Shown here piece by piece: positions 1-6,962 of a stretch of 64,000 nucleotides of DNA. The position numbers and the translations under genes are program-made. The notes beneath the pieces are model-generated. The model saw only the letters and a list, made by a program, of their open reading frames with translations. It searched no databases and was not told the DNA's origin. This DNA is from Solibacillus sp040274725 (GTDB taxonomy: Bacteria > Bacillota > Bacilli > Bacillales_A > Planococcaceae). Each line of letters starts with the position of its first letter. Positions within the stretch are counted from its first letter, which is position 1. The DNA is taken from the NCBI GenBank assembly GCA_040274725.1, contig JBEMAQ010000001.1, positions 310,001 to 374,000 of the forward strand, written 5' to 3'.

Positions 1-129
1 TTCTGTACGGTGCGGTGTAATGAGCTCATGCTCCTCATAATAGCGGATTTGGCGAGCTGTTAAGTCCGTTAACTGCATAACAATACTAATCGGTAAAAGT
101 GGCATCGTACGTCGAATTTCACTACTCAT
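1..129 (-). CDS. glnR: GlnR, MerR-family nitrogen repressor (N-terminal part)
   Basis: This is the first 43 codons of a gene that continues beyond the window edge. The translation starts MSSEIRRTMPLLPISIV and continues into ARQIRYYEEH, the winged-helix MerR DNA-binding motif; the start and spacing closely follow Bacillus GlnR. GlnR represses glutamine synthetase and its own operon when nitrogen is plentiful, and glnA normally follows it. The ATG at 127-129 is preceded by a strong AGGGAGGTG ribosome binding site. A YnbB-like gene directly upstream is the usual neighbour of glnR in Bacillus. The C-terminal effector-response domain is not visible. Confidence 0.9.
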   Translation of the reverse strand, partial: MSSEIRRTMPLLPISIVMQLTDLTARQIRYYEEHELITPHRTE

Positions 130-151
130 GTGATCCACCTCCCTTTATGGT

Positions 152-203
152 AGTTTACATCTCCGTAATATACAGTGTCAAGGTTACGTTAGAAATACTA
201 ACA
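152..203 (-). promoter_or_regulatory. glnR promoter with upstream GlnR-type box
   Basis: On the minus strand a TTGACA -35 (complement of 176-181) and a TAAACT -10 (complement of 152-157) are 18 bp apart. Immediately upstream, complement 187-203 reads TGTTA-N7-TAACG, one base away from the GlnR/TnrA consensus TGTNA-N7-TNACA. This would give autorepression of glnR-glnA. The boxes are read directly; the regulation is inferred from known Bacillus biology. Confidence 0.6.
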
Positions 204-277
204 TATTATGTGTCGGAATAGAAAAATTAATCAAAAACTAGCGAATACTCTGATTTTTGATACAACCAAAACAAAAA

Positions 278-310
278 CAGCAGGTCACAAATTGAAGTAA
301 CCTACTGCTT
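278..310 (-). terminator. Intrinsic terminator after the YnbB-like gene
   Basis: AGCAGGT at 279-285 pairs with ACCTACTGCT at 300-309 (one bulge), and in the minus direction the stem is followed by GTTTTTGTTTT. It ends the transcript of the 320-1570 gene ahead of the glnR promoter. Confidence 0.65.
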
Positions 311-319
311 TTGAATGAC

Positions 320-1570
320 TTATTTTGTTAAGGTTTGCACCGCACTACAAATCGCAAATTTCACATGCTCGTAAGTTAAACCACCTTGAATAAATGCTGT
401 AAACGGTGGACGAATTGGACCATCCGCTGTTAACTCAATGCTTGAGCCTTGCACAAATGTTCCCGCTGCCATAATGACATCATCCTCATAGCCTGGCATG
501 TAAGCCGGTTCTGGTGCGAAATGCGCATTAATCGGCGATGCTGCTTGAATCTCACGACAAAATGCCACCATTTGCTCCGCTGTTTGGAACGATACCGACT
601 GAATTAAATCCGTACGCACATCTGTATAATGCGGCGACGTTGTCATACCAACCGCTTCAAGCATAGCTGACGTGAAAATCGCACCCTTCAAGCTTTGTGC
701 CACAACGTGTGGTGCTAGAAAGAAGCCTTGATAAAAGTCTGCAAGCGTATTCAGTGTCGCACCGGCCTCTGCACCGATTCCTGGTGACGTCATGCGGTAG
801 GCACATTTCTCTACTAAATCCGCGCGTCCTGCAATATAGCCACCGATTTTCGCTAAGCCGCCACCTGGGTTTTTAATGAGTGAACCAGCCATTAAATCCG
901 CACCTACTTCTGTCGGCTCCATTAGTTCTACAAATTCGCCGTAGCAGTTATCAACGAAAATGACTGCTTGTGGTGCGATTGTACGGATTTTTTTAATCAT
1001 GCCTGCAATTGCCTCGATTGTAAACGAAGGACGTGTCGCATACCCTTTTGAACGTTGAATCGCAATCATTTTTGTGTTGTCATTCACTGCCGCCATTACG
1101 CCGTCCCAGTCAATGTCTTTATTATCGATTAAATCCACATGCGCATACTTAATGCCAAAATCCTTTAATGAGCCTGTATCCTTTTCGCCGCCGTCCACAA
1201 TAGATTGCAGCGTATCATACGGCTTTCCTGTAATATAGACAAGCTCATCGCCTGGGCGCAGTACGCCAAATAGGCTCAGTGTAATTGCGTGCGTGCCTGA
1301 AATAATTTGCGGGCGAACAATCGCCGCCTCAGCGCCGAATACTTCTGCGTAAACGCGCTCTAAATTATCGCGTCCCTCGTCATCATAGCCGTAGCCATTT
1401 GACGACTGTAGGTGATAATCACTCACCTGATGCTTGCGAAATGCCGCTAATACCTTTTGTTGATTATAAAAAGCACGTTCGTCTACTTGCGCGTGATAGC
1501 TACGCACCTTTTCCTCGACACGCGCTGCTAATGCATTCGTTTCTTCTGTTAAAATTGATTGAAAAGCCAC
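320..1570 (-). CDS. YnbB-like PLP-dependent enzyme (methionine gamma-lyase / 'aluminium resistance' family)
   Basis: A 416-residue fold-type I pyridoxal-phosphate protein. Visible motifs are SGTHAITLSLFGVL around residue 90, where PLP phosphate is held; VDNCYGEFVE near residue 207 with the aspartate that pairs with the cofactor nitrogen; and SLIKNPGGGLAKIGGYIAG near 231, carrying the Schiff-base lysine. This composition is typical of the YnbB family, annotated variously as methionine gamma-lyase-like or aluminium resistance protein. The true substrate is not known and is not guessed here. Its position upstream of glnR and full length match Bacillus. It has its own terminator (278-310), so it is probably not part of the glnR transcript. 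Confidence 0.85.
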   Translation of the reverse strand: MAFQSILTEETNALAARVEEKVRSYHAQVDERAFYNQQKVLAAFRKHQVSDYHLQSSNGYGYDDEGRDNLERVYAEVFGAEAAIVRPQIISGTHAITLSLFGVLRPGDELVYITGKPYDTLQSIVDGGEKDTGSLKDFGIKYAHVDLIDNKDIDWDGVMAAVNDNTKMIAIQRSKGYATRPSFTIEAIAGMIKKIRTIAPQAVIFVDNCYGEFVELMEPTEVGADLMAGSLIKNPGGGLAKIGGYIAGRADLVEKCAYRMTSPGIGAEAGATLNTLADFYQGFFLAPHVVAQSLKGAIFTSAMLEAVGMTTSPHYTDVRTDLIQSVSFQTAEQMVAFCREIQAASPINAHFAPEPAYMPGYEDDVIMAAGTFVQGSSIELTADGPIRPPFTAFIQGGLTYEHVKFAICSAVQTLTK

Positions 1571-1696
1571 TACTCAAAACTCCATTCTATATATATCATT
1601 CCGCTCTATTATATACCATCTAGGTACAATTGTTTTGACGAAGTGCATTTTCCTCGGTAATGTTAAGTTACAAATATATAAGGGAGGCGTTTTCTT

Positions 1697-2317
1697 TTGG
1701 CTTGGGAGTTTTTTAGCGTCATTGGCACGATTGCTTTTGCGATTAGCGGCGCGATTGTTGCGATGGAGGAAGAATATGATTTATTCGGGGTGTATTTACT
1801 CGGGGTTGTTACGGCATTTGGTGGGGGAGCAATTCGGAACTTGCTCATCGGCTTACCCGTGTCAACCTTGTGGAGTCAGGAAATGATGTTTCAAATTGCG
1901 CTGGCAGTCATTACACTTTTCTTCATTATGCCACATCACTTAATCAAACATTGGAACCGCTGGGGGAACTTCACCGATGCCATTGGACTAGCGGCATTTG
2001 CGATTAGCGGTGCTACATACGCGGTGTCACTCGGCATGCCGCTTAGTGCAACGATTGTCGCAGCCGTTTTAACAGGCGCTGGTGGTGGCATTATTCGCGA
2101 CCTACTTGCTGGACGTAAGCCGCTCGTACTACGTGACGAAATTTATGCGATGTGGGCAGCTGGGGCTGGGCTCATTATTGGCCTACAGATTTTTACCGGC
2201 AGTTACTTTTTATACGTATTATTTGTCGTCGTGACGGCGCTACGTGTCCTTTCTTATACGAAAAAATGGCACTTACCTGTCCGTACGCTACACACAAAAA
2301 AACCTCATGTGGGCTAA
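1697..2317 (+). CDS. Trimeric intracellular cation channel (TRIC) family membrane protein
   Basis: A 206-residue protein made of two similar three-helix halves. The first half contains FAISGAIVAMEEEYDLFGVYLLGVVTAFGGGAIRNLL and the second FAISGATYAVSLG followed by AVLTGAGGGIIRDLLAGRKP; the duplicated F-A-I-S-G and G-G-G-x-I-R-[ND]-L-L motifs define the prokaryotic TRIC family (UPF0126, YadS-like). Seven hydrophobic segments are apparent. Family members are cation-selective, probably potassium, channels of the inner membrane. The start is TTG at 1697, chosen because AGGGAGG (1681-1687) sits nine bases upstream. It is the only plus-strand gene in this part and converges on the rhodanese gene, with a terminator hairpin shared between them. 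Confidence 0.85.
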   Translation: MAWEFFSVIGTIAFAISGAIVAMEEEYDLFGVYLLGVVTAFGGGAIRNLLIGLPVSTLWSQEMMFQIALAVITLFFIMPHHLIKHWNRWGNFTDAIGLAAFAISGATYAVSLGMPLSATIVAAVLTGAGGGIIRDLLAGRKPLVLRDEIYAMWAAGAGLIIGLQIFTGSYFLYVLFVVVTALRVLSYTKKWHLPVRTLHTKKPHVG

Positions 2318-2328
2318 TCCACATGAGG
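2303..2328 (-). terminator. Terminator between convergent TRIC and rhodanese genes
   Basis: A perfect 10-bp stem, CCTCATGTGG (2303-2312) with CCACATGAGG (2319-2328) and a six-base loop. In the minus direction it is followed by TTTTTTGTGTG, so it terminates the rhodanese gene. It overlaps the stop of the TRIC gene and lacks a T-run on the plus side. Confidence 0.75.
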
Positions 2329-2334
2329 TAACTG

Positions 2335-2637
2335 TTATTTGAATTCTAACTCGCCATCATAGGCTAGCATGCCGCCTTCTAGGTTCGTTACATCAAACCC
2401 TTGTGCCGCTAAATATTCACAAGCATTTGCGCTACGTACGCCGCCTTTACATACCATAATATATGATTTAGACGCATCAAGTTCAGCTGTTCGATCCGGA
2501 ATTTGACCAAGTGGAATATGTACTGCACCAGGAATTGTCCCTTGCTCCACTTCAAAATCTTCACGTACATCAATTACGTTTAAATCTTCGTTCGCATCTA
2601 ATAAGTTTAATAATTCTTCTGTCGTCATCGTTTTCAC
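2335..2637 (-). CDS. Single-domain rhodanese-like sulfurtransferase
   Basis: A 100-residue single rhodanese domain. It has NVIDVREDFEVEQGTIPGAVHIP in the N-terminal half and the active-site loop CKGGVRSA, whose cysteine would carry the persulfide. Such small cytoplasmic proteins pass sulfane sulfur between partners; the partner is unknown. An in-frame TTG lies five codons upstream at 2652, but the ribosome binding site GGAGGG sits about seven bases before GTG at 2637, so the protein most likely starts VKTMTTEELL. No operon partner lies on the same strand within 90 bases. Confidence 0.85.
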   Translation of the reverse strand: MKTMTTEELLNLLDANEDLNVIDVREDFEVEQGTIPGAVHIPLGQIPDRTAELDASKSYIMVCKGGVRSANACEYLAAQGFDVTNLEGGMLAYDGELEFK

Positions 2638-2744
2638 TGTAAAGCCCTCCAAAACATTAGTTCACTTTATTATAAGTGACTGAGGGGAAAACTACTAGTT
2701 CCTATAGGAAATTATTATGATTTAGTCGTACTAGATGAAAAAGT

Positions 2745-2969
2745 TTACTCTTCTTCCGTTAAGCTCACTTGCTTTGCAGGAGCAAATGTCGAGATGGCAT
2801 GTTTATAAATAAGCTGCTGCTTACCTTCTGATTCTAAAAGAATTGTAAAACTATCGTATGATTTCACGATTCCCTTTAATTGAAAACCATTCGTAAGAAA
2901 TACCGTAACAAAAATACTTTGCTTGCGTAATTGATTTAAAAAGGTATCTTGTAAATTAATGGATTTCAT
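2745..2969 (-). CDS. hfq: RNA chaperone Hfq
   Basis: A 74-residue Sm-like protein, the usual Gram-positive length with a short C-terminal tail. The N-terminal helix NLQDTFLNQLRKQ, the Sm1 strand pattern VTVFLTNGFQLKGIVKSYDSFTILLE and the Sm2 motif YKHAIST are all present. Hfq forms a hexameric ring that binds U-rich and A-rich RNA. It lies just downstream of miaA, the classical miaA-hfq arrangement. The start has an AGGGGC-type ribosome binding site. Confidence 0.95.
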   Translation of the reverse strand: MKSINLQDTFLNQLRKQSIFVTVFLTNGFQLKGIVKSYDSFTILLESEGKQQLIYKHAISTFAPAKQVSLTEEE

Positions 2970-3074
2970 AATAGCCCCTCCTAAAATATTCTCTTTTTTA
3001 CAGCCATCTACAGTTATTCGCTATTAGTATGTTTTTTCCTGCAACTTTTTGAAAAAGATAGAATTTTTTTAAAT

Positions 3075-3950
3075 TTAAAGAACTTTTTTCCACTCTATAT
3101 CCATTTTATTCCTAAAGTATGTCAATTGACGTTTCGCGTAACGACGAGAATTTTGCTTAATTTGATCAATTGCCTCTTCTAAAGTAAGTAAATCATCAAA
3201 ATAGGCATACAATTCCTTATAGCCAATCGCCTTAATCGCCTGCGTATCACGAATGCCTGCATCATAGAGTGCGCGTACTTCCGCAATTAAGCCTTGCTCA
3301 ATCATTTTGTCAACACGGTAATTAATGCGTGCATAAAGCACTTCTCTCTCGACATCCATCCCGTACACGACATGCTTGTAAAGTGGCTGACTTCCGCGAT
3401 TATACTGCTCCTCAGACTTTTGTGTGCCCGCAAGTTCCACCATCTCGAGCGCTCGAATGACACGGCGCGTATTGTTTGGGTGAATGTCCGCCGCTGTTTT
3501 CGGATCAAGTGCTGCGAGACGTGCATGCATTGCGTCTGGACCAATTTTCGCGAGTTCCGCATAATACGCCTTACGTGCCGCATCATCCACTTCCTCATCC
3601 GTAAACTGGAAATCAAACAGCACTGCCTGCACATACAGCCCTGTACCGCCCACTAAAATCGGCATCTTGCCACGCGCACGTACCTCGTCGATTTTTGCAC
3701 GGACTAACGTTTGATATTCTGCCACCGAAAAGCCCTCTGTCGGCTCTTTAATACTTAATAAATGGTGCGGGATGCCGTCCATTTCTTGCTCGGTAATTTT
3801 CGCCGTCCCGATGTCCATTCCTTTATAAATTTGCATCGAGTCACCGTTAATAATTTCTCCGTCTAGCTCTTTTGCTAGCTGGATACTATACGCTGTTTTG
3901 CCTGACGCTGTCGGCCCGACAATCGCAATTACTTCTACTTCCTGTTTCAT
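3075..3950 (-). CDS. miaA: tRNA dimethylallyltransferase MiaA
   Basis: MiaA adds an isoprenoid group to adenine-37 of tRNAs reading U-initial codons; MiaB, encoded at 11.7-13.3 kb, then methylthiolates that base. The 291-residue protein has the P-loop GPTASGKT near residue 15, DSMQIYKGMDIGTAK (substrate site), VGGTGLYVQA, and the C-terminal region KQNSRRYAKRQLTYFRN that grips the anticodon loop. The ATG at 3950 is preferred over an upstream GTG because it overlaps the stop of the hydrolase gene as ATGA and has GGTGG before it. This implies translational coupling. Confidence 0.95.
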   Translation of the reverse strand: MKQEVEVIAIVGPTASGKTAYSIQLAKELDGEIINGDSMQIYKGMDIGTAKITEQEMDGIPHHLLSIKEPTEGFSVAEYQTLVRAKIDEVRARGKMPILVGGTGLYVQAVLFDFQFTDEEVDDAARKAYYAELAKIGPDAMHARLAALDPKTAADIHPNNTRRVIRALEMVELAGTQKSEEQYNRGSQPLYKHVVYGMDVEREVLYARINYRVDKMIEQGLIAEVRALYDAGIRDTQAIKAIGYKELYAYFDDLLTLEEAIDQIKQNSRRYAKRQLTYFRNKMDIEWKKVL

Positions 3951-4840
3951 TTTCTTAACCACCGTTTAATATGTGCGATTGTATGTGCACGATTTTTTTC
4001 ATTTAAAATTTCATGGCGCATTTGCTCAACTAAATACACTTGAACATCGTCTTTACTAGCCTTTGTTAGCTGCTTGGCTACGTGAAAAACACCTGTACCA
4101 TTTTGTCCAACAGGGTCTCTCTCCCCGCTAATTAGAAGAATCGGGATATTTGGCATTTTGCGCATTTCTTCCATTCTCGACAACAGCAGCATTCCGTCTG
4201 AAAGATCTGCATAAAAGCGCGCTGTTGAAACGAAGCCGCAATATGGGTCTGCCATAAACACATCCACTGCCTCTGCGTTTTGCGCAAGCCAATCAAAGTC
4301 TGTGCGATTTGGTGCAAATTGACGATTGAAGCTTTTAGAGGTTAGTTCATTTAATAATGGGCTCGGCGCCTTGTCCCCACCCTGTTTCGCGACTACACGC
4401 GCGACGATTTGCCCTGCCACATGAAGCGGAGATGCCGCACCTGTTCCGCAAAGAATCAGCTTCTCTATACGCTGCGGGTACAGTTGCGCATAACGCCGTG
4501 CAACAAATGACCCCATACTATGGCCAAATAATAGAAATGGCGCATTCGTCAGTTCCCTTGTCACCGTCTCAACATCTTCTACAGCTTGTGCAAAACCATC
4601 ACGCTCCGCAAAAAAGCCAAACGGTGCACCATTTTTCTCCGCGGTCTGACCATGCCCACGGTGATCGTGCATAGACACACAATACCCGTCCTCGACTAAG
4701 CTTTGTGCAAATGCCACGTAGCGCCCACTATGCTCCGCCATCCCGTGCAATAAATGAATATGCCCTTTTGAAGGTCCTTCTGGCTGTAGCATACGCGTAA
4801 ACAATAAATGACCATCCTTCGCTTCAATAAATTGCCCCAT
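3947..4840 (-). CDS. Alpha/beta hydrolase, lysophospholipase/monoacylglycerol lipase-like
   Basis: A 297-residue serine hydrolase of the Hydrolase_4 (lysophospholipase) type. It shows LHGMAEHSGRY near residue 33 (oxyanion-hole region), HDHRGHGQT, the nucleophile elbow GHSMGS near 107, an aspartate in SGERDPVG near 240 and a histidine in MRHEILNE near 271, giving a complete Ser-Asp-His triad. Probable substrates are lysolipids or monoglycerides. The ATG at 4840 is preferred over the preceding GTG (4843) because GGGGGG lies six bases upstream. Its stop overlaps the miaA start by four bases. Confidence 0.85.
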   Translation of the reverse strand: MGQFIEAKDGHLLFTRMLQPEGPSKGHIHLLHGMAEHSGRYVAFAQSLVEDGYCVSMHDHRGHGQTAEKNGAPFGFFAERDGFAQAVEDVETVTRELTNAPFLLFGHSMGSFVARRYAQLYPQRIEKLILCGTGAASPLHVAGQIVARVVAKQGGDKAPSPLLNELTSKSFNRQFAPNRTDFDWLAQNAEAVDVFMADPYCGFVSTARFYADLSDGMLLLSRMEEMRKMPNIPILLISGERDPVGQNGTGVFHVAKQLTKASKDDVQVYLVEQMRHEILNEKNRAHTIAHIKRWLRK

Positions 4841-4982
4841 CACATGCCCCCCGATTACTACTTCTTGCCTTTATTATACTAAATGATGTGAAAGAAAGTG
4901 AAGATGTGTACAAAATACACTGTACTCGCACTGTTCCCTTTTTCCTTACATTTTACACGTAGCAAAGAGTAGAAAGAAGAAA

Positions 4983-5025
4983 GCTGCCCTAAGAAGAATC
5001 GATAAACTCGACCTTTTTAGACAGC
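4983..5025 (-). terminator. Probable terminator after mutL
   Basis: GCTGCCCTAA (4983-4992) pairs imperfectly with TTAGACAGC (5017-5025) just past the mutL stop. The downstream minus-strand sequence is TTTCTTCTTTC, a broken T-tract, so confidence is moderate. The rest of 4841-5032 holds no gene I can support. Confidence 0.5.
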
Positions 5026-5032
5026 TCCTCCC

Positions 5033-6946
5033 CTACATCACACGTTTAAACATCTTCTCTACTTCATACGTTGTAAAATGGATTAGCACCGGGCGACCAT
5101 GCGGACAGGTAAATGGATTGTCTGCATTTCGAAGATCGTCAATTAAGCGCTCCATTTGCTCCCGGCTTAAATAGTGATTTGCTTTAATGGATTTTTTACA
5201 GCTCATCATAATCGCCGCATCCTCACGCAATTTTTTCACATCGGCTTTTCGTGTCGTCAGCACCTGCTCAATTAAATCTTCAATAATTTTTTGCTCCTCG
5301 CCTTTTGGGAACCATGTCGGGTATTCACGCACGACAAATGAGGCGTGACCAAACTCCTCTAAAAACACACCAACCTGCTCGAGCGCATGACCGTATTCCT
5401 TCAAGATCAATGCCTCATCCGCTGCATAGTGGAATGTCAGCGGCATTAACAGTGCCTGGCGCTCATTATGATCCACTTGCCCCACTTTCTCGCGGTAGTA
5501 CTCATATTTAATGCGCTCCTGTGCGGCGTGCTGGTCGATTAAATAAAAGCCGTCCTCCATTTGCGCGACAATATACGTGCCGTGAATTTGGCCGACAATT
5601 TCGACATGCGGGAAATGCTGTTTTTTTTCTTCTACAACTGGCTGTGACTCAAAAGGCTCCACCGCTATGCTTTCTACTAAAGGCTGCGGCGCTACAGGAT
5701 GTTCGACCGTGCTTTGTGGAACCCATTCTGGCTCTACATGAGGTGTCTCTTCGATATAGTCAGAGACAGTTTCAGCAGGACTAGGCTCGGGTATAAACCT
5801 TTCTTCACGCACAATCGGCGTCTCTGCAGACAGTTTTTCCACAAGCTCGGTCATTTTCGATTCATTGAAATTTGGCTGCCCGCCGTAACTAGACTTCCAT
5901 AAATTCATCTGCTCACTCGGCACGCGTACTGGCTTTTCCTTTTTCTCCGCAAGCGGCACGCGAATGACGTCGCGAATGGCGTTGCGAATCGTTTCCTCAA
6001 TGAGCGCGAGTAGCTCTGGCTCCTTACTCAGACGTACCTGATGCTTTGCCGGGTGGACATTGACGTCCGTTAGCTGCGGGTCTGCCTCAATATAGAGCAA
6101 GACAATCGGATAGCGCTCAATCGGCAAATACGTATGATACGCATCCACAATCGCCTTTTGCACTAAATAATGCTTCACCCAGCGGCCATTGACAAACAGT
6201 GACATATAATTTTTCGACGCGCGTGTCACCTCTGGGAATGTCGCATAACCGTGAATTTTATAGTCATTATTTTCCGCCTCAAACGCAAGCATCTTTTTCG
6301 CATTATGTGCGCCGTAAATCGCGGCGAGCACCTGCTGGACATGACCGCGCCCGTTTGTTTGCAAGAGTGTTTGTCCGTTGTGCACAAGCTTGATTGCCAC
6401 TTCCGGATAGCCAAGCGCAATGCGGTTAATCAGGTCAATCGAATGGCCTAGCTCGGTTTGAATCGTTTTTAAATATTTTAGCCGCGCCGGTGTATTGAAA
6501 AATAACTGTGCGACCGTAATATCGGTGCCCTTACGCAAAGCAGCGGGCGTATGCTCTTTAATATGCCCGCCCTCTAAGTAAAGGTGCACACCGCCCTCAC
6601 CGTCCGATGTGCGCAGTGTTAATTTTGACACAGACGCAATCGACGCCAGTGCCTCCCCGCGGAAGCCGAGCGTACGAATGCGGAACAAATCTTGTTCTTT
6701 GACGATTTTCGACGTTGCATGACGGTAAAAGGACTTCATCGCGTCATCCTCGTCCATCCCGTCCCCGTTATCGATGACTTGAATCGACGCAAGCCCTGCT
6801 TCCTCTAAAAAAATCTCAATCGACGTACTATTTGCATCAATGGCATTCTCCACAAGCTCTTTCACAACCGATGCCGGGCGCTCAACTACTTCACCGGCCG
6901 CAATTTTATTGGAGAGCCATTCGTCCATAATTTGAATACTGCCCAT
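5033..6946 (-). CDS. mutL: DNA mismatch repair endonuclease MutL
   Basis: A 637-residue MutL. The N-terminal GHKL ATPase has ELVENAIDAN, DNGDGM, TLGFRGEALASI and GTDITV-type motifs within about the first 150 residues, followed by the transducer domain (FVNGRWVKH, DVNVHPAKHQVR). A low-complexity Glu/Pro linker spans about 330-440. The C-terminal domain has the endonuclease metal motif DQHAAQERIKYE, SCKKSIKAN and CPHGRPVLIHF, so this is the nicking type found in bacteria lacking MutH. It acts after MutS recognises a mismatch. The ATG at 6946 has AAGGTG five bases upstream, and the mutS stop is only 16 bases away, indicating a mutS-mutL operon. Confidence 0.97.
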   Translation of the reverse strand: MGSIQIMDEWLSNKIAAGEVVERPASVVKELVENAIDANSTSIEIFLEEAGLASIQVIDNGDGMDEDDAMKSFYRHATSKIVKEQDLFRIRTLGFRGEALASIASVSKLTLRTSDGEGGVHLYLEGGHIKEHTPAALRKGTDITVAQLFFNTPARLKYLKTIQTELGHSIDLINRIALGYPEVAIKLVHNGQTLLQTNGRGHVQQVLAAIYGAHNAKKMLAFEAENNDYKIHGYATFPEVTRASKNYMSLFVNGRWVKHYLVQKAIVDAYHTYLPIERYPIVLLYIEADPQLTDVNVHPAKHQVRLSKEPELLALIEETIRNAIRDVIRVPLAEKKEKPVRVPSEQMNLWKSSYGGQPNFNESKMTELVEKLSAETPIVREERFIPEPSPAETVSDYIEETPHVEPEWVPQSTVEHPVAPQPLVESIAVEPFESQPVVEEKKQHFPHVEIVGQIHGTYIVAQMEDGFYLIDQHAAQERIKYEYYREKVGQVDHNERQALLMPLTFHYAADEALILKEYGHALEQVGVFLEEFGHASFVVREYPTWFPKGEEQKIIEDLIEQVLTTRKADVKKLREDAAIMMSCKKSIKANHYLSREQMERLIDDLRNADNPFTCPHGRPVLIHFTTYEVEKMFKRVM

Positions 6947-6962
6947 TGGTACACCTTCTTTT